Part shown: positions 1 to 7,270 of the stretch, one piece after another
Numbering within the stretch: position 1 is the first letter of the stretch
Layout of the letters: every line of letters starts with the position of its first letter
DNA from: Sulfurimonas sp.
Lineage (GTDB): Bacteria > Campylobacterota > Campylobacteria > Campylobacterales > Sulfurimonadaceae
Direction: 5' to 3'
DNA: 64,000 bases
Assembly: GCF_029027585.1 (NCBI RefSeq)
Contig: NZ_CP093397.1
Coordinates: forward strand, 1,039,405-1,103,404
Translations under genes and position numbers: made by a program
The notes under the pieces: generated by a model
Database searches by the model: none
Told to the model about the DNA's origin: nothing
The model's input: the letters and a program-made list of their open reading frames with translations, nothing else

Positions 1-1
1 A

Positions 2-178
2 CTGGCTCTTAGTAAAATGCAAGGAAGAACAAAGATATACTTTATAAATCCAAGATATGCTTTTTTAGATGAACTCACATCTTTACTAAATAAAGCCAAA
101 CAATACTACAAGCCTGAGTTAAAAAATAAATTTGAGATGCAAAGAAAAAGACCAAGAAGAGTGGAGAAACAACTATAA
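2..178 (+). CDS. C-terminal end of an unidentified protein (cut by window edge)
   Basis: An open frame enters from the left edge and stops at TAA 176-178, giving 58 residues. It begins around 'LALSKMQGRTKIYFINPR' and ends in a very basic tail with 'RKRPRRVEKQL'. I do not recognise the family. The last 116 bases (63-178) recur almost unchanged at 7093-7208, and about 40 bases of them recur near 15760, so this is the most complete copy of a sequence repeated through the island. It could be the tail of a plasmid- or element-borne gene, but nothing here proves that. Confidence 0.55.
   Translation: MALSKMQGRTKIYFINPRYAFLDELTSLLNKAKQYYKPELKNKFEMQRKRPRRVEKQL
63..178 (+). repeat. Direct repeat copy A (116 bp)
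   Basis: This stretch matches 7093-7208 in the same orientation with about six differences in 116 bases, and both copies keep the same reading frame and C-terminal peptide. Copy A is joined to an open upstream frame. Copy B is joined to a broken integrase. The pair brackets hipBA-1, the IS, the caspase module and the integrase remnant. Confidence 0.85.
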
Positions 179-265
179 TAGATAGCTTAGTTTTAATTTA
201 CATTCATTATTTAAAACACAATCACATAAAGTCTTATATTTACAATATTAAGTATAAATTTACGC

Positions 266-294
266 TATAATATCTAATATAAGCAATATTAGGA
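266..294 (+). promoter_or_regulatory. Promoter -10 and RBS of hipBA-1
   Basis: TATAAT at 266-271 is followed by AGGA at 291-294, six bases before the ATG at 301. The flanks carry repeated 'aatatta' words such as 'caatatta' at 284-291. These could be binding sites for the HipB-like repressor, but the symmetry is imperfect. Confidence 0.5.
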
Positions 295-300
295 TTTAAA

Positions 301-603
301 ATGCTTCAACTAAATACTTCATTAGAGATTATTGAACTTCTATCTAAAAAAATTGAAGATAGTAGGATACGGAAAAATATTACACAAAAAGAACTTTCTT
401 CAAAAGCAGGAATTACCTATGGAGCATATAGAAATTTTATAGATATTCAAAAAATATCATTAATTAATTTCATTTCAATACTTCACACTTTAGACTTATT
501 ATCAGAACTAGAAGAACTTACAAAAATTAAAAAACCTAAAACAATACAAGAAATGAAAAATGAAGATAAAGTAAGACATAGAGTAAGAGGAAGTAAAAAA
601 TAA
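301..603 (+). CDS. HipB-like antitoxin / HTH transcriptional regulator
   Basis: This 100-residue protein has an Xre/Cro-type helix-turn-helix near residues 20-60, with 'ITQKELSSKAGITYGAYRNF' as the recognisable core, followed by a basic C-terminus. Its stop (601-603) overlaps the start of the HipA-like gene by one base (TAATG), the usual translational coupling of hipBA modules. By family knowledge it should bind and neutralise the kinase and repress its own promoter. No effector domain is visible. The function is assigned mainly from the HTH and the neighbour. Confidence 0.8.
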   Translation: MLQLNTSLEIIELLSKKIEDSRIRKNITQKELSSKAGITYGAYRNFIDIQKISLINFISILHTLDLLSELEELTKIKKPKTIQEMKNEDKVRHRVRGSKK

Positions 604-1850
604 TGGAAGTAATAGTAAATATATTTAACCATAAAGTTGGTGTTCTTTATGAAAAAAATGGAGTAATAAGCTTTGAATATGAACAAGGATTTTTAGATAG
701 TGGCTTGAACTTATCTCCTTTGAAATTACCTTTTAGTAGAGAAACATATTCAAATACAGATGATAAATACTTTGGAACATTAGCAGGAGTATTTTTTGAT
801 AGCTTACCAGATAAATTTGGTACTAAAGTTATGGAAAGATATTATGAAAGTAAAAATATGGCGGTTAAAGATTTAACATTGCTACAAAAACTAATCTACA
901 TTGGAAACACAGGAATGGGAGCATTAGAATATGAGCCTAGTGAAAAGTTTTCAAATGATAGTATGAGTGTTGAGCCTATTGAGATAAGGGAACTTTACGA
1001 GTCCACCAAAAAAATTGTTAAAGGAGAAACTACTCAGAGTATAAAGGAGATGTTAGCATTGATGGATAGTGCTATTCAAGCAGGTGGAGCTAGACCTAAA
1101 TCAACTATTGGATGGAATAGAGATAAAAATATTATTACTAACTCTAAGAACACTGATGCAGATTATGAACAATGGTTAGTTAAATTTGACAGTGTAGATG
1201 AAAATGCTATTCCTACAGATTTTACAAAATTAGAATATGTATATATGGATATGGCGAAAGATTGCGATATAAACATACCTTTAACTGATATGATTAAAGA
1301 TAATGGTTTAAGCCACTTTGCAATAAAAAGGTTTGATAGAAATGGTCTAAATAGAATACACATGCACTCCTTAGCTTCCATTGTTCATGTTAATTTCAAT
1401 GAACCGCTTCATTATAGTTATGATGAAGCAATGAGAGTGGTTAGGTATATTACCAAAGATGCAAATGATATAGAAGAATTTTATAAAAGGGCAGTATTTA
1501 ATGTAGTTGCTGTAAACCAAGATGACCATGCTAAAAATACATCTTTTCTTATGAATTACAAAGGCGAGTGGTCTTTATCTCCTGCTTACGATATAACTTA
1601 TGCAAATGGTAAACATTATACGAAAAATCATCAAATGAGCATAGTTGGTAAGGTAAATAATTTTGAACAAGAAGACCTTGTTCAACTTGGAGTAAATAAT
1701 GGTATTAAAAAAGAAAGAACAATAGAAATAATAGAAAATACAATAACGGTAGTTTCTTCTTTTTCGCAGAGAGCAAAAAAGATAGGGATTAGAGAAGATT
1801 TGGTTATCCTAGTAAAACATGATATAGATAACAGAATGAGGTCACTTTAA
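603..1850 (+). CDS. HipA-like serine/threonine kinase toxin
   Basis: The protein has 415 residues, close to E. coli HipA. The N-terminal subdomain spans roughly residues 1-110. The kinase part shows a glycine-rich loop 'GGARPK' (161-166), 'HFAIKRFDR' (238-246), the catalytic loop 'NQDDHAKN' (305-312, D307/D308) and the metal-binding 'SPAYDI' (D330). All key elements are present, so it is probably active. HipA-family toxins phosphorylate translation factors such as glutamyl-tRNA synthetase and cause growth arrest; the target here is unknown. It forms one operon with the HTH gene. A second, divergent hipBA operon lies at 7271-8934. Confidence 0.88.
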   Translation: MEVIVNIFNHKVGVLYEKNGVISFEYEQGFLDSGLNLSPLKLPFSRETYSNTDDKYFGTLAGVFFDSLPDKFGTKVMERYYESKNMAVKDLTLLQKLIYIGNTGMGALEYEPSEKFSNDSMSVEPIEIRELYESTKKIVKGETTQSIKEMLALMDSAIQAGGARPKSTIGWNRDKNIITNSKNTDADYEQWLVKFDSVDENAIPTDFTKLEYVYMDMAKDCDINIPLTDMIKDNGLSHFAIKRFDRNGLNRIHMHSLASIVHVNFNEPLHYSYDEAMRVVRYITKDANDIEEFYKRAVFNVVAVNQDDHAKNTSFLMNYKGEWSLSPAYDITYANGKHYTKNHQMSIVGKVNNFEQEDLVQLGVNNGIKKERTIEIIENTITVVSSFSQRAKKIGIREDLVILVKHDIDNRMRSL

Positions 1851-1985
1851 TTTTTAGGGGCTACTTTAGGGGCTTAAAAAATTATATTCCATTCAAGTAT
1901 CTATATATAGGTTGTGTTCAATTCCCTGAGGGTCCACCACTTCTTTACACAATCCCCTTATACACGATACTTACAGCAATTTAGA
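1844..1985 (+). repeat. Element-border repeat, copy 1 (contains att-like tRNA 3' end)
   Basis: Nineteen bases at 1844-1862, overlapping the hipA stop, are identical to 15959-15977. After similar spacing both copies carry a tRNA-3'-end-like core and then 'aatccccttata' (1951-1962 and 16055-16066). The region just upstream of the core also resembles the flank of the copy at 9164. It reads as a border of an integrated element. Confidence 0.65.
1917..1939 (+). other. att-like site: displaced 3' end of a tRNA gene (copy 1)
   Basis: The 23 bases read as a T-loop TTCAATT, a T-stem half CCCTG, an acceptor half AGGGTCC, discriminator A and encoded CCA. The 5' flank cannot pair to make a T-stem, so this is not a whole tRNA. 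A 22/23 copy lies at 9164-9186 and a decayed one at 16020. Tyrosine integrases commonly use tRNA 3' ends as attB and leave such duplications. Confidence 0.7.
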
Positions 1986-2232
1986 AAATCATTTTACATA
2001 ACTATTATTTATATTAATATTGGATGCTCGCCGGTTATAAAACCGTAGTATTTGTGATTTTTGGTCGCAAAGTGGTCGTAGATTTGACTTCTATTGGCGT
2101 TCTATTTCCAAGTATCTTTCTATCTCTACGTTTAACTTACTTCTCCAATTCACATTATAAATATATTCATCGAGACTTACTCACTTAAGCTATAATAGTA
2201 GAGTCTAGTTTAAAATCAAAGGATACATCGTT
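1986..2232. other. Non-coding stretch of the island
   Basis: No gene is visible. It holds one arm of a long-range inverted repeat (2026-2039) and 'tggtcgcaa' (2064-2072), which also occurs near 16133 after the other border repeat. A TATAAT at about 2191-2196 could be the -10 of the short ORF at 2233. Confidence 0.5.
2026..2039 (+). repeat. Inverted repeat arm, left (GCTCGCCGGnTATA)
   Basis: GCTCGCCGGTTATA matches the reverse complement of 6073-6086 at 13 of 14 positions. Such a GC-rich word is unusual in this AT-rich island. The arms enclose the caspase module and its IS, about 4.06 kb. Confidence 0.55.
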
Positions 2233-2301
2233 ATGTGCATTCCATTTTCAAATGAAAAAGAATATGAACTATTTGCAAAATCATTAAATGACTTTATATA
2301 A
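2233..2301 (+). pseudogene. 5' fragment of the caspase-partner gene, interrupted by the IS
   Basis: A 22-codon ORF starts with ATG at 2233, about 10 bases after 'caaagga', with a TATAAT near 2191. It stops at TAA 2299-2301, which is the junction with the IS left end. Removing the IS with a 4-base duplication (1342 bases in total) puts this frame in phase with the ORF at 3671 and leaves no stop between them, the joint reading '...SLNDFIYIIIKANRKK-M'. This suggests that it is the original N-terminus of the 3671-4192 protein. No exact target-site duplication is visible, so the reconstruction is inference. Confidence 0.5.
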
Positions 2302-3639
2302 TGGTTCCCTTTTTCAAGACCAGTAAAACAAGTTTTCTTATTTTACCTCTTTACGATACCAGTGGTAACAGTTTTGCTCCTTTAGGATCTAAATTATTGA
2401 CAGCTTTATAATAAACTTCATTTGGAGTTTTATATCCAATCGCCGAATGTAATCTTTTTTTGTTGTAAGAGTTCATATATATTTTTATTGCTCGATTGAG
2501 AGATTTTATATTCTTATATTCATTCAGATAAATTTCTTCATACTTAATACTTCGCCAGAATCTTTCGATGCAAATATTATCAGTAGCTCTACCTTTTCCA
2601 TCCATTGAAATTTTAATGTTGTGTTTTTTGAGAATATCAACATGAACTTTTGAAGTATATTGACTTCCCTGGTCTGTGTTAAATATCTCTGGTTTAGGAT
2701 AAAATGCGAGTGCTTCATTTAACACACTTTTAACTAAGGAAATATCCATTGTGTTAGAAAGTTTCCATGAGAGTATTTTTTTACTATGCCAATCTATTAT
2801 TGCGGCTAAATATACAAAGCCTTTTTCCAGTTTGATATAAGTAATATCTGTACTCCAGACTTGATTAGTTTTTTCAATTACAACACGTCCAGCATAATCT
2901 CTAAAATCTTTTAGGAGATATGGATACTTATAATGTTCTTTGTTTGCTGTAGTGGTCTTAGGCTTAGGATACAAGGCTTCTATACCCATATACTTCATAG
3001 CTTTCTTAACGAACTTTTTCCCTATGCTATACCCATCTCTTAAAAGTTGAGCATGAATTCTTCTACTTCCATATGATGGAAAGTCTGAATATATATTATT
3101 TATAGCATCTAATATTTTCAAGTCTTTACCTCTACTAAACGGTTTAGTTGGAGTATAGTACAAACTCGACTTACTTACCTGTAGCAATTGACACTGCTTA
3201 TTCTGTGATAATTTATGCTTAGCATCAAGTAGAGTTTTTCTCTCTTTAGATGAGGCCAAGCTTTTTAGCTTTTCCACAAGAAAATCCTTCTCAACAATTG
3301 TCTCTCCAAGTTTTTTTGCAATTGCATCTTTTTCATATTTAAGAGTATCAATTTCATCTTTGTATTCTTTTACAACAGTACTTTTATCAAATGCTAATGA
3401 CATATTCTCAAGAAACTGTTTTTTCCAATTTCTTAAACTTAGAGGTAGGACTTCATATCCACTAGCTATTTCATTAACAGTTTTTTCACCCTCTAAAACT
3501 TCCAGTACTACTTTTGCTTTAAAATTTGCACTATAACTTTTTCTTTTTGCATTCATATTTAATTCCTATATTCTCTATTTCAATTTTATCATTTTTGAAA
3601 TAAGAAAACAAATTTTACTGGTTCAGTTTTAGGGGTTCA
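2302..3639 (-). mobile_element. IS3-family insertion sequence
   Basis: The element is about 1338 bp, begins TG and ends CA, and has imperfect terminal inverted repeats of about 43 bases. The arms share 'ACCAGTAAAA' and 'GTTTTCTTATTT' at the same offsets. It encodes a single transposase on the minus strand. The flanks are AT-rich (ATAA on the left, TTAT on the right) and show no clean direct duplication. It sits between the short ORF at 2233 and the caspase-partner gene. Confidence 0.85.
2351..3556 (-). CDS. IS3-family transposase, OrfA and OrfB in one frame
   Basis: This 401-residue transposase has an N-terminal helix-turn-helix (about 8-50), a leucine-zipper-like coiled coil (about 60-105), an HTH_21-like segment with 'SYGSRRIHAQL' (161-171), and an integrase core with DDE residues D237 ('WSTDITYI'), D295 ('NTDQGSQYTS') and E331 ('CIERFWRS'). 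D295 and E331 are 35 residues apart, as expected for D(35)E. Many IS3 elements make OrfAB by -1 frameshifting; here it is one continuous frame. It looks intact and possibly active. Confidence 0.93.
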   Translation of the reverse strand: MNAKRKSYSANFKAKVVLEVLEGEKTVNEIASGYEVLPLSLRNWKKQFLENMSLAFDKSTVVKEYKDEIDTLKYEKDAIAKKLGETIVEKDFLVEKLKSLASSKERKTLLDAKHKLSQNKQCQLLQVSKSSLYYTPTKPFSRGKDLKILDAINNIYSDFPSYGSRRIHAQLLRDGYSIGKKFVKKAMKYMGIEALYPKPKTTTANKEHYKYPYLLKDFRDYAGRVVIEKTNQVWSTDITYIKLEKGFVYLAAIIDWHSKKILSWKLSNTMDISLVKSVLNEALAFYPKPEIFNTDQGSQYTSKVHVDILKKHNIKISMDGKGRATDNICIERFWRSIKYEEIYLNEYKNIKSLNRAIKIYMNSYNKKRLHSAIGYKTPNEVYYKAVNNLDPKGAKLLPLVS

Positions 3640-3670
3640 TTATATTATTATCAAAGCAAATAGAAAAAAA

Positions 3671-4192
3671 ATGTCAACTTATATGTCTGCAGAAAATAGT
3701 TACACAATTCACCATGGTAGTTCATTTGGCTCTGTAGATAACAATGAATCAAAATTAACAGAGCATACAGTAAATATAGAATTTGAATACAGTAATATTA
3801 GACTTTATAAAATTGAACAATTTTATCTGTTTATTACTAATTTTATTGAACAAATGAGTTCCCAAATGATAAAAAGCATGTACCAAACACTTAATGATAC
3901 CTGTGATAAAGTGGGTAATACAATTGATGTAAAAGAAAAAAATATGAGTAATTCTGAAGCATTTTTAGAAATGATAAAAAAAGTTGAATTTGGGGTAGAT
4001 AAAAATGGCAAGGTTTTGATCCCTAGTATTCATTTACATCCAAGTCAAGCCACAAAATTCATGGATGAAATTAAGGCACAAGGCAAAGAATATGAAAATT
4101 TAGTTGAAGATATCACAAAAGAAAAAAGTGAGCAAGCTATAAAAAAAGAAAATGAAAGACTACTAAAATACGAAGGAGTAACACTTGAATAA
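3671..4192 (+). CDS. Unknown caspase-partner protein, probably N-terminally truncated by the IS
   Basis: This 173-residue protein has no recognised family. It has a polar N-terminus, a middle with 'NIRLYKIEQFYLFITNFIEQM', and a charged helical C-terminus rich in Lys and Glu. The ATG at 3671 has only an A-rich leader ('aatagaaaaaaa') and no real Shine-Dalgarno. The frame stays open upstream to the IS end at 3640, consistent with loss of its start (see 2233). Its 3' end overlaps the caspase start by 8 bases, so the two are translationally coupled. It may be a regulator, sensor or substrate of the peptidase; that is inference from position only. Confidence 0.65.
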   Translation: MSTYMSAENSYTIHHGSSFGSVDNNESKLTEHTVNIEFEYSNIRLYKIEQFYLFITNFIEQMSSQMIKSMYQTLNDTCDKVGNTIDVKEKNMSNSEAFLEMIKKVEFGVDKNGKVLIPSIHLHPSQATKFMDEIKAQGKEYENLVEDITKEKSEQAIKKENERLLKYEGVTLE

Positions 4193-6035
4193 TTATTTAC
4201 TATCCATTGGATGCAATGAATATGATTCTTCTTCAATTAACAATCTAGAGGGAGCAGAAAATGATGCCTCAAATATATTTAATTGCTTGGTTAAATCTAA
4301 ATATTCAATATACAATAATGATATTTCAAAATGTCTTCAATCACCTAGACTTGAAGACATACGTAATTCATTAGAAAATATATTATATGATGCTACTTGT
4401 CCTGATATATTTACATTATTCTTTGCTGGGCATGGTGGAATAATAGATTCAACCTACTACCTTTTATTAAAAGATTCTAACCCTGATAGATTAAGTTTAT
4501 CTGCTATTTCTTTAAGTGAAATTTTCAGAATCATATCCTCTTCAAATATTAAGCATATTAATTTAGTAATAGATGCTTGTAATACCGGTGGATTAGTTAA
4601 TGATTTAATGAGCATCATCAAGCCTGATATTATTGGTAAAAAAGGTAGTATAGGAGTCTCAATCCTTGCTGCAGCAGCTTCCGATGAATATGCCATCGAA
4701 AAGAATGGAGAAGGTGTTTTTACTAGTAATTTAATCAATTTTATTAATGGAAATAAAAAAATAAGTTCAGAAATTGAATATCTAGATTTAGTGACATTAG
4801 GGAAAAGCATTTCTAATCTTTTTAATGAAGAAGGTATAGCACAAACACCCTCAGCTTGGGGTTTGAATTTGTATGGTCCAAGTGTATTTGCAAAGAACTT
4901 ATTTTTTAATGCTGATGATTCAATAGGTATACATAATTTTTCCTATGTTCCCTCTATATCAAGATTAGGTACAACTTTAGAATCATTTAAAAATGAACTA
5001 TGGAAATACTATGAAGATATTGATAATATTTCAGATTATGCTGAATTATTACATTTAATGCAAAGTATTTTTGATGAAATTAATGATGAAGATAAAATTT
5101 TTTTTATAAGAGGTGTGGGATACAGATTTATCGAAAAAATCGACAATGATATTAATATGAAAAAATTGGAATTGATAAATGTATTTAAATCTTTGCTATT
5201 ACCATTTTTAACCAATCCAAATATTAAAGAAGAAGTTGAAAGACTAACAGATTATTTTAAATATTTTGGTGTAAAAAGTATTCTAGGTATAAATGAAAAA
5301 TTTGAAATAGATAAAAATTTCTTAATTTGTAAAAATGAAATGCTTTCAAACTATTATTTCTTACCTATTCGTATATCAAAATTACTATCTATCAGTGCTC
5401 AACTACTGTTACTTGATAAATTATTAACAGCAAACATTCTAGAACTAATTGATAATATTAAGAAGTATTATTTTAATCATTTCATAGTTTTAAACGATCT
5501 TCAAGCAGCAAATTTATATATCTTTTTTAAGGTATTCAGTAAATTACATTTACAAGAATATGTAAAAGATATTCTAGAAAATTACATTAAGAACTTTCTT
5601 GATATTAACGGAAATATTGCTAAGTTTGGGATAGATGCAGAAGATACATTTAAATATCTTTTTCAAAGACACTCAGAAGAAGAGATTGAAACTAATCTGC
5701 TTGCAGTTCCATCTCAAACGGGATCTGTCTTTATATTGATTTCACAAGATTATAAATTAGATAAATATCTTAATCTTCATATACACCTTTTAGACAGAAA
5801 GAACTTTTTATTATTCATTCCAAAAAACTTATATGATTTTTCAGCACCTATTATACGAGACGGTCATAACTTAATATTACAATGTGGGCTACATTTTTGG
5901 ACAGTTGCAGACTTTTTATCTATTTACCAAGATGCGATTAAAGATAAGCTTAACAATACTGATGAATTACTAAATGTTTGTTGTATTGCAAGTTCATATA
6001 TTCAACCAAATAGAATTCCAATTTTAACTATTTAG
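4185..6035 (+). CDS. Caspase-like (peptidase C14) protein with long unknown C-terminal region
   Basis: The start is TTG at 4185, chosen because 'AAGGAG' ends 7 bases upstream and the next residues 'NNYLLSIGCNEY' are a typical caspase beta-strand start. Residues 1-240 are a caspase/metacaspase fold: 'LEGAENDA' (21-28), the catalytic His in 'FFAGHGG' (H83), the catalytic Cys in 'VIDACNTGG' (C132), 'GVFTSNLINF' (178-187) and 'QTPSAWGLNLYG' (220-231). Residues 240-616 are helix-rich and unrecognised, without a signal peptide or clear membrane segment. Prokaryotic caspase homologues often act in antiphage or cell-death systems. Its place in an island with toxins, an IS and integrase remnants fits that, but the target is unknown. 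Confidence 0.85.
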   Translation: MNNYLLSIGCNEYDSSSINNLEGAENDASNIFNCLVKSKYSIYNNDISKCLQSPRLEDIRNSLENILYDATCPDIFTLFFAGHGGIIDSTYYLLLKDSNPDRLSLSAISLSEIFRIISSSNIKHINLVIDACNTGGLVNDLMSIIKPDIIGKKGSIGVSILAAAASDEYAIEKNGEGVFTSNLINFINGNKKISSEIEYLDLVTLGKSISNLFNEEGIAQTPSAWGLNLYGPSVFAKNLFFNADDSIGIHNFSYVPSISRLGTTLESFKNELWKYYEDIDNISDYAELLHLMQSIFDEINDEDKIFFIRGVGYRFIEKIDNDINMKKLELINVFKSLLLPFLTNPNIKEEVERLTDYFKYFGVKSILGINEKFEIDKNFLICKNEMLSNYYFLPIRISKLLSISAQLLLLDKLLTANILELIDNIKKYYFNHFIVLNDLQAANLYIFFKVFSKLHLQEYVKDILENYIKNFLDINGNIAKFGIDAEDTFKYLFQRHSEEEIETNLLAVPSQTGSVFILISQDYKLDKYLNLHIHLLDRKNFLLFIPKNLYDFSAPIIRDGHNLILQCGLHFWTVADFLSIYQDAIKDKLNNTDELLNVCCIASSYIQPNRIPILTI

Positions 6036-6289
6036 CTATTTAATTAGTTCATAAATTTATCTCGCTAGATAATATATCCGGCGAGCCATTCTCCAGAAAC
6101 CAAAGGCCTCACTACATCTCTAGCAATTGATAAAGTTGTGTATGACTTATTTCGTGTCTTTTTTGGAGTCTTTTGATGATTTTGAGGTAGATTTGGCAAA
6201 AAAAAATGGATATTAGCATTATCAACAAGAAGCACAAAAAAACTAGTGAATAACACTAAGCCATTCACTAACTTCAAGAAAATAATAAT
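6036..6289. other. Non-coding stretch between caspase and integrase remnant
   Basis: No credible gene lies here. It contains a small hairpin 'TATCTCGCTAGATA' (6058-6071) and the right arm of the long inverted repeat (6073-6086). The rest is AT-rich and without evident coding signal. Confidence 0.4.
6073..6086 (-). repeat. Inverted repeat arm, right
   Basis: TATATCCGGCGAGC is the reverse complement of the 2026-2039 arm except for one base. Together the arms flank the caspase pair plus the IS. Confidence 0.55.
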
Positions 6290-7091
6290 CTAAGCTGACA
6301 AACTCTCTAACTGGTTTCTAGTGTCATCTTGATTAAGCTTACCAAATTTCAAATAATATCTACTAGTAATCTCGGTCGATTTGTGTCCTAAACACTTTGA
6401 CACAGTAGAGATAGGAACTCCTTTTTCAATGGATAAGCTGGCAAATGAACTTCTAGTCTGATAGAGTACAATTGTAGGTAACTTAAGTCGCTTAAGCATT
6501 GGCTTATAGTAAGTATCTGTAATTGACCTCGTATCCCTGTAATAACTTCCAGTTTTAGGATTAACAAATACATACTCCGCTGTAGAACTCTCTTTATACT
6601 TCAGTAAAGCATTAGCAAGCTCTTTTACCATTGGAACTTTACGAACTTCATCAGTTTTAGTTACATCTAAAACTCCCTTATGAATGCTAGTTGCAAAAGT
6701 AATCAGGTGGTTGTCAAAGTCAATATCATCCCATTTCAAACTTGCTATCTCACCCACTCTTCCGCCTGTAAAAAACGCAACATACATATAGGTATTGATA
6801 AAAGCATGTTTAGCTTTATCAATGGCAGTTCCATCCTCACAAATATCATCTAAAATCACTCTCATTTGTTCCTTAGAAAAATAGTTATCATCTTTCTTCT
6901 GTTGCTTTTTGAAAAGCTTTGAAATAGGATATTGGATTAGTTTTAATGTATCCATTTTCTATGCTGTAATCTAGCACTCTCTTTAGAACATAAAATTTCT
7001 TGTTAAAACGACTTTGAGAAATTTGTTTTTGAGTTCCTTGAGCTTCTTTGAGAGCCAGTTCTGCAACATCTCCAAAGGTAGGTTCATCTGT
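6290..7091 (-). pseudogene. Tyrosine recombinase/integrase, truncated and frameshifted
   Basis: The catalytic domain is in one frame (6290-6955). It has the first Arg in 'TGGRVGEIASLKW', 'LYQTRSSFASLSIEKG' where HxxR is usually seen (Tyr replaces His), 'LGHKSTEITSRYYLKF' and the presumed nucleophile Tyr. Upstream on the same strand another frame reads 'FGDVAELALKEAQGTQ' and 'FYVLKRVLDYSIENGYIKTN', an integrase core-binding domain. The frames would join as 'NPISKLFKK' if seven bases (about 6926-6932) were removed, so a small insertion broke the gene. The N-terminus is missing and the remnant ends at about 7091, where direct repeat B begins. Confidence 0.85.
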
Positions 7092-7104
7092 ATTTTAGAT
7101 GAAC
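7082..7104. repeat. Short inverted repeat at the integrase/direct-repeat junction
   Basis: GTTCATCT (7082-7089) and AGATGAAC (7097-7104) are perfect inverted copies around a 7-base spacer. They lie exactly where the integrase remnant meets repeat copy B, so the junction may have formed by recombination at this microhomology. Confidence 0.5.
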
Positions 7105-7208
7105 TTACATCTTTACTAAATAAAGCTAAACAATACTACAAGCCTGAGTTAAAAAATAAATTTGAGATGCAAAGAAAAAGACCAAGAAGAGCGGAAAAAC
7201 CACTATGA
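7093..7208 (+). repeat. Direct repeat copy B: C-terminal gene fragment
   Basis: This near-identical copy of 63-178 encodes the same basic C-terminal peptide ending 'RKRPRRAEKPL' with TGA at 7206-7208. It has lost its own 5' part and lies next to antisense integrase sequence. A longer open frame starting at 7014 is only a chance fusion of the two and not a gene. Confidence 0.82.
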
Positions 7209-7270
7209 AAAATAGATTAGATTTAATCAATCAAAACTATTTATAGAATTTCTATCAGTTCAAGAGTGCT

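Noticed and set aside
483..686. Minus-strand ORF opposite hipB/hipA
   Set aside because: It is antisense to two well-supported genes and has low-complexity hydrophobic content from AT-rich DNA.
1917..1939. A functional tRNA gene
   Set aside because: Only the T-loop, half T-stem, acceptor half and CCA are present; the 5' flank cannot form the other stems.
2296..3646. Exact target-site duplication of the IS
   Set aside because: The flanks are AT-rich near-palindromes (ATAA / TTAT); TATA can be matched only by shifting the IS ends away from TG...CA.
7014..7208. 64-codon plus-strand ORF
   Set aside because: Its first half is antisense to the integrase remnant and its second half is direct repeat B; it is a chance fusion, not a gene.
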